Below are positions 18,567 to 32,052 of a DNA stretch of 64,000 nucleotides, piece after piece. The notes under the pieces are model-generated. The model was not told where the DNA came from. It was given only the letters and a program-made list of their open reading frames with translations, and did no database searches. The DNA is from Kocuria rhizophila DC2201 (GTDB lineage: Bacteria > Actinomycetota > Actinomycetes > Actinomycetales > Micrococcaceae): positions 1,426,001-1,490,000 of the forward strand of contig NC_010617.1 in the NCBI RefSeq assembly GCF_000010285.1, read 5' to 3'. Each line of letters begins with the position of its first letter. Position 1 is the stretch's first letter. Position numbers and translations under genes: made by a program.

Positions 18567-18587
18567 CCCGGGTGCCGGTGACTCGGC

Positions 18588-18956
18588 TCAGTGGAACGAG
18601 TCGCCGCACGCGCACGAGCCCTGCGCGTTGGGGTTGTCGATCGAGAACCCCTGCTTGGAGATGGTGTCCTCGAAGTCCACGGTGGAGCCGCTGAGGTACG
18701 GGACGCTCATCTTGTCCACGATCACCTCCACGCCGCCGAAGTCCCGGACGTGGTCCCCGTCCAGGACGCGCTCGTCGAAGTAGAGCTGGTAGATCAGGCC
18801 CGAGCAGCCGCCGGGCTGCACGGCCACGCGCAGCCGCAGGTCCGTGCGACCCTCCTGCTCGAGCAGGTCGCGCACCTTCTGGGCGGCGTTGTCGGTGAGC
18901 AGGACCTCGTGGGCGGGGAGGTCCTGGATGGTCTCGTTCTCGGTGGTGACGCTCAT
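18588..18956 (-). CDS. HesB/IscA/ErpA-type iron-sulfur carrier protein
   Basis: 122 residues with the A-type carrier layout: VLLTDNAAQKVRDLLEQEG, the first ligand cysteine in QPGGCSGLIYQLYFD, and the paired C-terminal cysteines in GSCACGDSFH. Such proteins hand [Fe-S] clusters to apo-enzymes in the cytosol. The ATG at 18,954-18,956 has GGAAAGTGAG upstream; the open frame beyond it is not family-like. It sits directly before ctaC, as in mycobacteria, which suggests a role in maturing respiratory proteins such as the Rieske subunit (inference). IscA and ErpA cannot be told apart from sequence here. Confidence 0.93.
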   Translation of the reverse strand: MSVTTENETIQDLPAHEVLLTDNAAQKVRDLLEQEGRTDLRLRVAVQPGGCSGLIYQLYFDERVLDGDHVRDFGGVEVIVDKMSVPYLSGSTVDFEDTISKQGFSIDNPNAQGSCACGDSFH

Positions 18957-19042
18957 GGTGCTCACTTTCCGTGCGACGCGTGGTCGCACCACTCAGATCG
19001 GGGTCGGCCCTTCTCCACGGTGGAACGCGGGGGCGCGGGAAA

Positions 19043-20455
19043 TCATTCCGTCCCGCGCGTGCCCTGCTCGGCGAGGGCGCTCAGCACGAGGGCCTCGGCG
19101 GTGACCGCGTGCAGGAAGTCCTCGATGTGCAGGGACTCGTTGGCGCTGTGGGCCCGGGTGTCCGGGTCCTCGATGCCGGTGATGAGGATCTCGGCGTCAG
19201 GGTACGCCTCGGTGAGGGTGGCCGTGAACGGGATGGAGCCTCCGAGCCCCGAGGTGACGGCGGGTCGTCCCCACGCCTGCTCGAAGGCCCACAGCGCGAT
19301 CCTGGAGCTGACGGCGTCGTGGTCCGCACGGAAGGACGGGCCGGCCTCCTCGATCTCGATGCTCACGTGCGCCCCCAGGGGCGCGTGCTCGAGCACGTGC
19401 CGGCGCAGCGCGTCGGCGGCCTCCCGGGGGTCCTGTCCGGGGGCGATGCGCAGGCTCAGCTTCGCGCGGGCCGACGCCGCGATGGTGTTGGACGCGTGGT
19501 CCACGTCCGTGACGTCGATGCCCGTGACCGACAGGGCCGGCTGGGTCCACAGGCGTGAGGCCAGCGAACCGCGGCCCGCGAGCTGCACGCCGTCGAGCAC
19601 GCCCGCGTCCGCGCGGAAGCGGGCCTCGTCGTAGTCCACGTCCGTGGCGTCCTCGCTCAGCAGCCCGGCCACGGCCACGGCGCCGTCGTCGTCGTGCAGC
19701 GTGGCGATCAGGCGGGCCAGCAGCGTGGGCGCGTCCAGGACGGGGCCGCCGAACATGCCGGAGTGCACCGCGTGGTCCAGCACGCTGAGCTCGACGACGC
19801 CGCCCACGACGCCGCGCAGGCTCGTGGTCAGTGCCGGTACGCCCACCTCCCAGTTGGCGGAGTCCGCGATCACGATCACGTCCGCGGCCAACTTGTCCCG
19901 GTGGGCCGCCAGGAACGCCTCGAACCCGGGCGAGCCGGCCTCCTCCTCGCCCTCGACGAACACGGTGACGCCCAGGCCGGGCTCGCTGCCGTGCTGCGCG
20001 AAGAAGGCCCGCAGGGCGCCCACGTGGGCCATCACGCCGGCCTTGTCGTCGGCGGCGCCGCGCCCCCACAGCCGGCCGTCCTTCTCCACGGCCTCGAAGG
20101 GCTCGGTGTCCCACAGCTCTCGCTTGCCCGGGGGCTGGACGTCGTGGTGGGCGTACAGCAGGATCGTCGGGTGTCCGGGGGCGGCCGCCTTGCGGGCCAC
20201 CACCGCGGGGTGCCCGGAGTCGTCCGCGGACGGCACCCGCAGCACGTCCACGGAGTCGAACGGCAGCCCGCGCAGCAGCTCGGCCACGGCCTGCGCGCTG
20301 CGGTCCAGATCGGCGGCGTCGAAGGAGTCCCAGGCGATGCCCGGGATGGCCACGAGCTCACCGAGCTCGGCCAGCAGCGTGCTCCGCGAGTTCTGAACGC
20401 TGACGCGCAGCGCCTCGACCGTCTCGGAACTGGGGCGTGTGAAGTCTGTGCTCAT
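19043..20455 (-). CDS. M20 family dipeptidase/peptidase
   Basis: 470-residue cytosolic zinc peptidase. Metal and catalytic residues appear in LLYAHHDVQPPG (first His and the Asp), GRGAADDKAGVMAH (bridging Asp), VFVEGEEEAGSPG (general-base Glu plus ligand Glu), and the C-terminal region ESLHIEDF. The dimerisation insert lies near residues 200-320. Family members hydrolyse dipeptides or acylated amino acids; the substrate cannot be read from sequence. The ATG start follows a TAGGCT -10 hexamer by 6 nt, so its mRNA is probably leaderless. It is divergent from the DUF3043 gene. Confidence 0.92.
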   Translation of the reverse strand: MSTDFTRPSSETVEALRVSVQNSRSTLLAELGELVAIPGIAWDSFDAADLDRSAQAVAELLRGLPFDSVDVLRVPSADDSGHPAVVARKAAAPGHPTILLYAHHDVQPPGKRELWDTEPFEAVEKDGRLWGRGAADDKAGVMAHVGALRAFFAQHGSEPGLGVTVFVEGEEEAGSPGFEAFLAAHRDKLAADVIVIADSANWEVGVPALTTSLRGVVGGVVELSVLDHAVHSGMFGGPVLDAPTLLARLIATLHDDDGAVAVAGLLSEDATDVDYDEARFRADAGVLDGVQLAGRGSLASRLWTQPALSVTGIDVTDVDHASNTIAASARAKLSLRIAPGQDPREAADALRRHVLEHAPLGAHVSIEIEEAGPSFRADHDAVSSRIALWAFEQAWGRPAVTSGLGGSIPFTATLTEAYPDAEILITGIEDPDTRAHSANESLHIEDFLHAVTAEALVLSALAEQGTRGTE

Positions 20456-20461
20456 GCCGAC

Positions 20462-20529
20462 AGCCTAGCGGCGCTCCGTGTGCGCCGCCCGGACACACGG
20501 ACAGCGGCACACCGGGACTCCGTTAGGCT
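20462..20529. promoter_or_regulatory. divergent leaderless promoters of the M20 peptidase and DUF3043 genes
   Basis: Minus-strand TAGGCT (20,462-20,467) lies 6 nt before the peptidase ATG. Plus-strand TAGGCT (20,524-20,529) lies 6 nt (GGGCGG) before the DUF3043 GTG. Neither gene has a ribosome-binding site. The identical hexamers and spacing on both strands make this the cleanest example of the pattern in the window. Confidence 0.6.
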
Positions 20530-20535
20530 GGGCGG

Positions 20536-21138
20536 GTGTTTGGACGCAAGAAGTCAGATGAATCCACGGGATCCACCGCCGTGAGCGCCTCGACCGGGAC
20601 CGCGGCGCCCGCGGCCCCCTCGGCGCGGGCCGGGAAGGGCCGCCCCACTCCCACCCGCAAGGAGCAGGAGGCCGCACGCCGCAGGCCCCTCGTCCCCGAG
20701 GACCGCAAGGCCGCCAAGATCGAGTCGCGTCAGGCGGAGCGTGAGCGCCGCGCGCAGGCCCAGGCGGGCATGGCGGCCGGGGACGAGCGCTACCTCGGCC
20801 CCCGTGACGCCGGCCCCCAGCGCCGCTTCGCGCGGGACTGGGTGGATTCGCGCTTCAACATCGGCGAGTACGTGCTGATCTTCCTGGTGCTGGTCTTCCT
20901 GCTGCTCTTCCTGCCCGTGCAGTCCGTGGCCATGACCCTGATCTGGGTGGTCTACGGGTACATCGGGCTCTGCGTGATCGACGCGATCATCATGACCACC
21001 CGGATGCACTCGGTGATGCAGCGCAAGTTCGGTTCCGTCCAGCGCGGCACGCGCTGGTACGCGGCCATGCGCGCCTTCACCATCCGCAGGCTGCGCCTGC
21101 CCAAGCCGCAGGTCCGGCGCGGCGAGCGTCCCGAGTAG
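20536..21138 (+). CDS. DUF3043 family membrane protein
   Basis: 200 residues. The N-terminal half is a highly charged, Ala/Pro/Arg-rich cytoplasmic region with TRKEQEAARRRPLVPEDRK. Two predicted membrane segments follow (YVLIFLVLVFLLLFLPVQSV and LIWVVYGYIGLCVIDAIIM), then a basic C-terminus with RGTRWYAAMRAFTIRR. This matches DUF3043, an actinobacterial family of unknown function usually found between the respiratory genes and nearby metabolic genes, as here. The GTG start lies 6 nt after TAGGCT. Confidence 0.9.
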   Translation: MFGRKKSDESTGSTAVSASTGTAAPAAPSARAGKGRPTPTRKEQEAARRRPLVPEDRKAAKIESRQAERERRAQAQAGMAAGDERYLGPRDAGPQRRFARDWVDSRFNIGEYVLIFLVLVFLLLFLPVQSVAMTLIWVVYGYIGLCVIDAIIMTTRMHSVMQRKFGSVQRGTRWYAAMRAFTIRRLRLPKPQVRRGERPE

Positions 21139-21160
21139 CGCTCGGCTTCCCGTCGACGTC

Positions 21161-21199
21161 ACGAGGGCCCGCACCGCTGTCAGCGGTGCGGGCCCTCGT
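21161..21199. terminator. bidirectional terminator between DUF3043 and pyrD
   Basis: Perfect 19-bp arms (ACGAGGGCCCGCACCGCTG and complement) around one T. It lies in the convergent gap, 22 bp past DUF3043, and can serve both strands. Confidence 0.85.
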
Positions 21200-21311
21200 C
21201 CGTGTCCGCTGAGCAGCTCCGGTGCCCGGTGCAGGACACGGTGCCGCCCGCGCACACCTGCCCGCTGCCGCTCCGTCCGGGGACCGGCGGGATCGACGAC
21301 GACCGGATCCG

Positions 21312-22403
21312 TCAGCGGCCCTCGCGCGCGGCCCGGCGCAGACCGCGGTTGATGCGCCCGGCCCAGAACGGACCTTCGTACAGGAATGCGGTGTACCCCT
21401 GCACCAGGGACGCCCCGGCGTCCAGGCGCTCCATCACGTCCCGGGCGGTGGTCACCCCTCCCACGGACACGAGCACGAGCTGCTCCCCCGCGTGCTCCTT
21501 CAGCAGCCGGAGCACCTCGAGCGAACGACGCCGCAACGGCGCCCCCGAGAGCCCGCCGGCACCGCACGCCGCCACGTCGTCGTGGTTGGTGCGCAGGCCC
21601 AGGCCCTCCCGCGCGATCGTGGTGTTCGTGGCCACGATGCCGTCCAGCCCGAGCTCCAGAGCCAGGTCCGCCACGGCTGTGACGTCCTCGTCGGCGAGGT
21701 CGGGGGCGATCTTCACGAGCAGCGGGACCCGTCGGCCGGTGACCCGGTCCGCCTCGGCCCGCACGGCGAGCAGCAGCGGCCGTAGGGCGTCGAGCTCCTG
21801 CAGCTGACGCAGCCCGGGGGTGTTGGGGGAGGACACGTTGACCACGAGGTAGTCGGCGTAGGGGGCGAGCACCCGGGTGCTGCGCACGTAGTCGGCCGCG
21901 GCATCCTCGAGTCCCACCGCCTTGGTCTTGCCGATGTTCACGCCCACCACGGGTCGACGCCGCCCGGTGCGGATCGACTCCTGGGCGAGGGTCTGCAGGG
22001 CGGCCGCCACGCGCGGCGCGACGGCCTCGGCGCCGTCGTTGTTGAAGCCCATGCGGTTGATCACCGCACGGTCCCGCACGAGCCGGAACAGCCGGGGGCG
22101 AGGATTGCCGGGCTGGGCCTGGCCCGTGACCGTGCCGATCTCCACGTGCCCGAAGCCCAGCTGGGTGAGGGCGTGGGTCCCGGTGGCCCCCTTGTCGAAT
22201 CCCGCGGCCAGACCGAAGGGCGAGGGGAACGTGAGACCCATCACGTTGACTTCCGCCCCCTCATCCGGAGCCGTCACGCGGGAGAGCACACGGCCCAGAC
22301 CGGTGCGGTGGGCCAGCTTGATGCCGGCGAAGCCCAGGGTGTGGGCGAGCTCGGGGTCCATCCAGGAGAAGGCGGCCTTGAAGAAGGCGGGGTACAGGCG
22401 CAT
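21312..22403 (-). CDS. pyrD: dihydroorotate dehydrogenase, class 2 (quinone)
   Basis: Oxidises dihydroorotate to orotate in pyrimidine synthesis, passing electrons to membrane quinone. 363 residues. The N-terminal ~40 residues are the membrane-associating extension of class 2 enzymes (MRLYPAFFKAAFSWMDPELAH). The FMN barrel shows GLAAGFDKGATGT, the PGNPRPRLFR segment, RMGFNNDGA, VNVSSPNTPGLR with the catalytic Ser, and KIAPDL. The ATG at 22,401-22,403 begins the family-typical N-terminus; the MWKTGP extension is discarded. It stands alone and ends at the shared terminator with DUF3043. Confidence 0.95.
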   Translation of the reverse strand: MRLYPAFFKAAFSWMDPELAHTLGFAGIKLAHRTGLGRVLSRVTAPDEGAEVNVMGLTFPSPFGLAAGFDKGATGTHALTQLGFGHVEIGTVTGQAQPGNPRPRLFRLVRDRAVINRMGFNNDGAEAVAPRVAAALQTLAQESIRTGRRRPVVGVNIGKTKAVGLEDAAADYVRSTRVLAPYADYLVVNVSSPNTPGLRQLQELDALRPLLLAVRAEADRVTGRRVPLLVKIAPDLADEDVTAVADLALELGLDGIVATNTTIAREGLGLRTNHDDVAACGAGGLSGAPLRRRSLEVLRLLKEHAGEQLVLVSVGGVTTARDVMERLDAGASLVQGYTAFLYEGPFWAGRINRGLRRAAREGR

Positions 22404-22515
22404 GGGGCCAGTTTTCCACACGGGTGCCGGGTTGACTCGGAGTGCCGGGTGGGTTCGGGCGGCACGGGCCTCACCAATCTGACTCGCGTACCGTCGGCCA
22501 TCTTTTCAACTCGTC

Positions 22516-22545
22516 ATTGAACATTGAATGCAGTGATTGAACATT
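22516..22545. repeat. two direct repeats spaced exactly 20 bp upstream of pyrD
   Basis: ATTGAACATT at 22,516-22,525 and again at 22,536-22,545, with partly symmetric GAATG and CATTC around them. They lie 110-140 bp before pyrD in an unusually A+T-rich patch, between pyrD and the end of uppS. The 20-bp spacing is two helical turns, which suggests a protein-binding array. Confidence 0.45.
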
Positions 22546-22580
22546 CAGCCGAGAGTTGGCATCTTGATAGCCGCAAACCG

Positions 22581-23372
22581 CTACGTGGCGTCGGGCCCCG
22601 CGAGGCGGTCCACCGCTCCCCCGTACCGGCGGTCCCGCTCCACGTAGTCCTGCACGGCCTGCCACAGCACCCGGCGGTCCATGTCCGGCCACAGCACATC
22701 CAGGAACACCAGTTCCGCATATGCGGACTGCCACAACATGAAGTTGGACAGCCGCTGCTCCCCCGAGGACCGCAGGAACATGTCCACGTCCGGCAGCGTG
22801 GGTTCGTCCAGGTACTGCTGCACGGTGTCCTCCGTGATGGACCCCGGTTTCAGCCGCCCCTCCCGGGCGTCCCGGGCCATGGCCGCGGCGGCGTCCGCGA
22901 TCTCCGCCCGGCCCCCGTAGTTCACGCACATGGTCAGCGTGAGCACGGTGTTGTCCTGGGTCTCCCGCTCAGCCGTCTCGAGGCGCTTGATCACCGAGCC
23001 CCACAGCCGGGGGCGCCGCCCCGCCCACCGGATCCGGATCCCCCACTCCTGGAAGGTGAGCAGCTGGCGGGCCATGACGTCCCCGGTGAAGTTCATGAGG
23101 AACGCCACCTCCGAGGGGGAGCGCTTCCAGTTCTCCGTGGAGAACGCATACGCGGACACGTACGGGATCCCGAGGTCGATGGCCCCGGCCACCACGTCCA
23201 TGAGGGCCCGCTCGCCCGCGCGGTGACCCTCGGTCCGGGGCAGTCCCCGCTCGTTGGCCCACCGGCCGTTGCCGTCCATCACGAGAGCCACGTGCCGGGG
23301 CAGGAGCGCGGGGTCCAGCACGGGGGCCGTCTCACCACTGGGGTGCGGGGGCGGCGGGGTGAAGCGGTTCAC
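22581..23372 (-). CDS. uppS: isoprenyl (undecaprenyl/decaprenyl) diphosphate synthase, cis type
   Basis: Builds the polyprenyl diphosphate lipid carrier for cell-wall synthesis. 263 residues. It shows the catalytic [15 protein letters not shown] near residue 32, [15 protein letters not shown], the IRWAGRR region, and the C-terminal [21 protein letters not shown] and LWPD signatures of cis-prenyltransferases. The N-terminus has a proline-rich stretch. It lies ~80 bp downstream of recO on the same strand; recO-uppS order is conserved in actinobacteria. Chain length cannot be deduced. Confidence 0.95.
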   Translation of the reverse strand: MNRFTPPPPHPSGETAPVLDPALLPRHVALVMDGNGRWANERGLPRTEGHRAGERALMDVVAGAIDLGIPYVSAYAFSTENWKRSPSEVAFLMNFTGDVMARQLLTFQEWGIRIRWAGRRPRLWGSVIKRLETAERETQDNTVLTLTMCVNYGGRAEIADAAAAMARDAREGRLKPGSITEDTVQQYLDEPTLPDVDMFLRSSGEQRLSNFMLWQSAYAELVFLDVLWPDMDRRVLWQAVQDYVERDRRYGGAVDRLAGPDAT

Positions 23373-23453
23373 GAGGGGGTCCTCTCGACGGGCGTCCGGT
23401 ACTCCCCCACCCTAGGACCTGACCGCACACACGAGGGCGCGCACCGGAACCGC

Positions 23454-24212
23454 TCAGCCGTCCCCGCGGTCCACGAGGGCCAGCGCCCGCACCGTGCGCT
23501 CCATGTGCCACTGGACGTAGGACGCCACGAGACCGGCGGCGTCGCGCGCGGTGCGGGGATCGGCGGCGTCGATCGTGGGCCAGTCCCCGTGGAGCAGGCC
23601 GTTCAGCAGCACGAACGTGGCATCACTGGGCGCGGCCGAGCCCGGGGGGCGGCACTGCGGGCACACCGCGCCGCCGAGGGGCGCGGAGAAGGACCGGTGC
23701 GGGCCCGGTGCCCCGCAGCGCGCGCAGTCCACGAAGCTGGGGGTCCACCCGGCCAGGGAGACCGCGCGCAGCAGGTACGAGTCCAGGATGCGACCCGGGC
23801 GGTGCAGACCCCTGGCCGTGGCAGACAGTGCGCCCACGAGCAGACGGTAGTGCTGGGCGGCGGTGTCGTGGTCGTCGGCCGTGAGCCTCTCGGCGGTCTC
23901 GGCCATCGCGGCGGCCGCCGTGAAGCGCTCGTAGTCCGAGACGATCCGCTCCCCGTAGGAGCGCTTGCCGATGGCCTGCGAGACGATGTCCAGCGACCGG
24001 CCGTGCACCAGCTGCACCTCGGCCACGTTGAACGGCTCCAGCCGCGCCCCGAAACGGGACGTGGTGCGCCGTACACCCTTGGCCACGGCCCGCACCTGCC
24101 CGTGCTGGGCACTGAGCAGGATCACGATGCGGTCTGCCTCGCCCAGGGTGTAGGTGCGCAGCACCACGGCGTCGTCGCGGTAGCTGCGCGAGGCGAAGGT
24201 TGAACGGGCCAC
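23454..24212 (-). CDS. recO: DNA repair protein RecO
   Basis: Recombination mediator that loads RecA on SSB-coated DNA in the RecFOR pathway. 252 residues. The N-terminal OB-fold begins [25 protein letters not shown]. The helical domain follows, with a four-cysteine zinc site (CARCGAPGP and VCPQCRPPG). The GTG at 24,210-24,212 is chosen because the OB-fold starts there and a CACAAT -10 lies 6 nt upstream; the long upstream frame is intergenic. It is probably co-transcribed with uppS. Confidence 0.94.
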   Translation of the reverse strand: MARSTFASRSYRDDAVVLRTYTLGEADRIVILLSAQHGQVRAVAKGVRRTTSRFGARLEPFNVAEVQLVHGRSLDIVSQAIGKRSYGERIVSDYERFTAAAAMAETAERLTADDHDTAAQHYRLLVGALSATARGLHRPGRILDSYLLRAVSLAGWTPSFVDCARCGAPGPHRSFSAPLGGAVCPQCRPPGSAAPSDATFVLLNGLLHGDWPTIDAADPRTARDAAGLVASYVQWHMERTVRALALVDRGDG

Positions 24213-24218
24213 CGCGCC

Positions 24219-24224
24219 ATTGTG
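24219..24224 (-). promoter_or_regulatory. -10 element for a leaderless recO mRNA
   Basis: Minus-strand CACAAT, then GGCGCG, then the GTG start. There is no ribosome site. Confidence 0.45.
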
Positions 24225-24230
24225 CCACCT

Positions 24231-24277
24231 CCGCGACGGTGCGCCCCACCCGTGAGCGGCGGAGCGCACCGTCGCGG
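24231..24277. terminator. 14-bp perfect inverted repeat upstream of recO
   Basis: Arms CCGCGACGGTGCGC (24,231-24,244) and complement (24,264-24,277) with a 19-nt loop. It begins only 7 bp beyond the recO -10 hexamer and so covers the -35 region. It may be a second terminator for leuA or an operator for recO. Between it and the leuA terminator (24,278-24,456) I see nothing else. Confidence 0.45.
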
Positions 24278-24456
24278 CCCAGCCGTTCCGCACCCCTGCG
24301 CGACAGGCCTGCGCGACAGCAGCCCTCGCTGCGCCCGGCCACCCGAGAGGCTGCGGCAGGCAGCAGGAACTCCGCACGACGCAGGGGGCTGGACACAAAG
24401 CAGGGGGCCGCGTGCGGTGCAGGGGGTTGCGCACGGCACGGGGATCCCGCACTGCA

Positions 24457-24493
24457 CAGGGGCCCCGACCGATGCCGACGATCGGGGCCCCTG
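24457..24493 (-). terminator. terminator after leuA
   Basis: Perfect 12-bp arms (CAGGGGCCCCGA and complement) with a 13-nt loop, 13 bp past the leuA stop codon. Confidence 0.75.
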
Positions 24494-24505
24494 AGGTGGA
24501 TCGTG

Positions 24506-28032
<3,527 letters not shown>

Positions 28033-28101
28033 CGATGGCTCCTGTGGTGTGTGTGGCGCGGTGCGGGAGGCGGTCACCGCCCGGGAGCGGTGTGCCGCGG
28101 C

Positions 28102-29148
28102 TCAGAATCCGAGCTTGGACAGCTGCTTGGGGTCCCGCTGCCACTCCTTGGCCACCTTCACGTGCAGGTCCAGGTAGATGCGCGTGCCGAGCAGGGCCTC
28201 GATCTGACTCCGCGCACGGGTGCCGATCTCCCGCAGCCGAGCCCCCCGCTTGCCGATCACGATGGCCTTCTGGGAGGGGCGCTCCACGTAGAGGCTCGCG
28301 TGCACGTCCAGCATGGGGTTCTGCGCGGAGCGGCCCTCGCGCTCGGAGACCTCGTCCACCACCACGGCGAGCGAGTGAGGCAGCTCGTCACGGACCCCCT
28401 CCAGGGCGGCCTCGCGGATGAGCTCGCCCATCATGGTCACCTCGGGCTCATCCGTGAGATCCCCCTCGGGGTACAGCGGCGGTGAGACGGGCATCAGCGA
28501 CACCAGCAGCTCGCCGAGCTCGTCCACCTGGAAGCCGTCCGCGGCGCTCACCGGGATCACGTGCGCCCAGCCGGGCTCCTCCTCGGCCGCGTCCCGGTCG
28601 CGCGCGGGGGCGGACGGCCCCGACGACGCGGCGTCGCGGCGTCGTCGGCGGGCCTCACGCTGGACGCGCTCGGCCGAGACGACCTCCCGGCCGAGCTCGC
28701 TGACCGCGAGCAACTGCTCCATGAGCCGGTCCTGCGGCACGAGGTCCGCCTTGGTCACGATCGCGACCACGGGGGTGCGTCCGACGGCGGCCACCACCTG
28801 CTGCGCGATGTAGCGGTCACCGGGTCCTACCTTCTGGTCCGCGGGCACACAGAAGCCGATCACGTCCACCTCGCCCAGGGTCTCCGCGACCACGTCGTTG
28901 AGCCGCTGGCCCAGCAGGGTGCGCGGGCGGTGCAGCCCGGGGGTGTCCACGAGGATCAGCTGCCCGTCCGGGCGGTGGACGATGCCGCGGATGGTGTGCC
29001 GCGTGGTCTGCGGCCGGTTGGAGGTGATCGCCACCTTGCGGCCCACCAGCGCGTTGGTGAGCGTGGACTTGCCCACGTTGGGGCGGCCCACGAACACGGC
29101 GAAGCCGGCCCGGAAGTCCTGCGCGTGCTCGGAAGGGTCCTGAGTCAT
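28102..29148 (-). CDS. era: GTPase Era
   Basis: Ribosome-assembly GTPase that binds the 3' end of 16S rRNA. 348 residues, longer than the usual ~300. G motifs are GRPNVGKST (G1, residue ~21), the TTRHT switch (G2), DTPGLHRP (G3) and TKAD (G4). The C-terminal KH domain has VIGKRGARLREIG. An Arg/Ala/Glu-rich insertion of about 35 residues (REARRRRRDAASSG onward) sits between the G4 and G5 regions. The gene overlaps no neighbour; it follows ybeY by ~50 bp. The phoH-ybeY-era order is conserved in actinobacteria (usually with a CBS-domain gene between ybeY and era, which is absent here). Confidence 0.95.
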   Translation of the reverse strand: MTQDPSEHAQDFRAGFAVFVGRPNVGKSTLTNALVGRKVAITSNRPQTTRHTIRGIVHRPDGQLILVDTPGLHRPRTLLGQRLNDVVAETLGEVDVIGFCVPADQKVGPGDRYIAQQVVAAVGRTPVVAIVTKADLVPQDRLMEQLLAVSELGREVVSAERVQREARRRRRDAASSGPSAPARDRDAAEEEPGWAHVIPVSAADGFQVDELGELLVSLMPVSPPLYPEGDLTDEPEVTMMGELIREAALEGVRDELPHSLAVVVDEVSEREGRSAQNPMLDVHASLYVERPSQKAIVIGKRGARLREIGTRARSQIEALLGTRIYLDLHVKVAKEWQRDPKQLSKLGF

Positions 29149-29200
29149 GGGGTGTCCTCGGTGGTGCGGTCGGTGCGGGTGGCCGGGAGCGGGGTGCGGC

Positions 29201-29703
29201 TCACGACATGGTCTCCACGGGGGCGTCCCGGCCCAGGAACTCCTCCAGCAGGCCCCGCTGGGCGGCGAACATCCGCGCGCGCTCGTGCTCCTCGGCGTGG
29301 TCGTGGCCCAGCAGGTGGAGCAGGGAATGGGCGGTGAGCAGGCACAGCTCGTCCTGCGTGCTGTGCCCTGCGGCGGCCGCCTGGCGCGCGGCCACGGGCG
29401 GGCAGAGCACCACGTCCCCGAGCACCCCCAGGGAAGGCCTCTCGGGCGTGCCCTCGCGCAGCTCGTCCATGGGGAAGGACATCACGTCCGTGGCACCGGG
29501 CAAGTCCAGCCACTGCTCGTGCAGCTGCGTCATGCGCTCCTCGTCCACCACGGCGATGCTCACCTCGGTGTCCGGGTGCAGGTGCCAGCGCTCGAAGGCC
29601 AGCGCCACGAGCGCCGAGAGCTGCTCGGTGTCCACCGCGCGGTAGGCGTCCGGCAGCTGGACGAGCTCCTCGGGGCCCCCCCACGGCAGGTCAAAGGCCA
29701 CGC

Positions 29704-29707
<4 letters not shown>
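29201..29707 (-). CDS. ybeY: endoribonuclease YbeY
   Basis: 168-residue zinc metalloprotein for rRNA maturation and ribosome quality control. The zinc signature H-x3-H-x5-H appears as HSLLHLLGHDHAEEH in the C-terminal third. The conserved LDLPGATDVMSFPMDE and GDVVLCPPVA precede it. Its ATG overlaps the phoH stop by 4 bp, so translation is probably coupled. Confidence 0.95.
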
Positions 29708-30813
<1,106 letters not shown>

Positions 30814-31110
30814 CCCTCCCAGCCTATCCGTTCCGGGCCGGGCCGGGGTGTCGGGTTGCAATCAGGTAACGGTCGTCCCGCACGGGCCCCAGGGTTGGCG
30901 AGCACACGTTTCCACTGGGTAGGTTGTGGTGCCTGGCCTGTCCACCGCACGGTCGCGCACACCGCGTCCCACGGGACCGCATTGCTGCAAGTACTGCCCG
31001 CGCCGCTCCGGCTGCCCACCACTGGGCCCGCGTGTGCGAGGGCCGGGGCGCACGAGGGGCGCGCCAGGAACCACTGCACGAGACTCGAGCACGAGGGGGA
31101 AGGAGCACGC

Positions 31111-32052
31111 ATGAGCACTGCCGACCGCGCACCGCGCCGCACGCTGCACCGTGCCCTCACGCGTGCCACCACCGTGGCGCTCGCGGGTTCGCTCGCCGTG
31201 GGGCTGTGCTCGTGCGGCAACGCCGCGGACCGCCCGGACAACAACTCTGCGGCCGCTCCTGGGATCGGCTCGGCCCCCCTGGCCACGGACAACTCCGTGG
31301 ACGGTGTGGCCACCGAGCAGGCCCCCGTGTACTGGGTGGGCACCGGGGACCAGGCCGGCTACCTCTTCCGCGAGTTCCGCACTCCGGAGACCACGGACGT
31401 GGCGGATCCGGTGGCGCGCGCCGCCATCACGGTCACGGCCTCCTCCCCGTCCGATCCCGACTACCGCACCCTGTGGACCGCGGTGGACAGCGTGGGCACG
31501 TCCGTGTCCCCGAGCGGAACGGTCACCGTGGACCTTCCCGCCGCCGCGGTCGCCGCGCAGCTATCGGAAGAGGACGCGCGGATGGCGCTGCAGCAGATGG
31601 TGTACACCGTCTCGGCGGCGGCCGTGACCGCGGGTCTGCTGGACGCCTCGACGGCCAAGGAGGTCCGCATCCTGGTGGACGGGCGCACCGGCTACCGGGC
31701 GTTCGGCTCCGTAGACCTCAACGACCCCCTCACCCGCGATCCCGCGGTGGCCGCGCCCATCTGGCTCGTCGACCCGCAGACCGGCGCGGACCCGGGCAGC
31801 CCCGTCACGGTGTTCGCGCGCGTCCTGCCGTCGGTGCACAACGTGCGCTGGGAGATCGTCTCGGGCGAGCGCCGGGTCAAGGGGGACTCCGTCAAGGCGG
31901 CCAGCCCGGGCACGGATCCCACCGTGGGCACCGAGCTGCGCACCACCGTGGACCTCGCCCCCGGGAAGTACACGTTCCGGGTGGTCGGCACCGACGACCA
32001 CGGGACCACCCTGACCGACGACCACGAGGTCACGGTCTCCTCGGGCCGCTGA
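31111..32052 (+). CDS. putative lipoprotein with GerMN and Gmad2-like domains
   Basis: 313 residues. The signal peptide ends in a lipobox-like VGLCSC with the lipidated Cys near residue 36, so it is probably membrane-anchored outside the cell. A GerMN-type domain covers ~70-200 (VYWVGTGDQAGYLFREFR, then GTVTVDLP, MALQQMVYTVSAA). The C-terminal ~100 residues are an immunoglobulin-like Gmad2-type domain (PVTVFARVLP through DDHEVTVSSGR). The family is best known from spore germination but is common in non-sporulating actinobacteria, often near MtrAB or LCP genes. The ATG has GAAGGAG upstream. The first CRISPR-like repeat begins at its stop codon. Confidence 0.8.
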   Translation: MSTADRAPRRTLHRALTRATTVALAGSLAVGLCSCGNAADRPDNNSAAAPGIGSAPLATDNSVDGVATEQAPVYWVGTGDQAGYLFREFRTPETTDVADPVARAAITVTASSPSDPDYRTLWTAVDSVGTSVSPSGTVTVDLPAAAVAAQLSEEDARMALQQMVYTVSAAAVTAGLLDASTAKEVRILVDGRTGYRAFGSVDLNDPLTRDPAVAAPIWLVDPQTGADPGSPVTVFARVLPSVHNVRWEIVSGERRVKGDSVKAASPGTDPTVGTELRTTVDLAPGKYTFRVVGTDDHGTTLTDDHEVTVSSGR

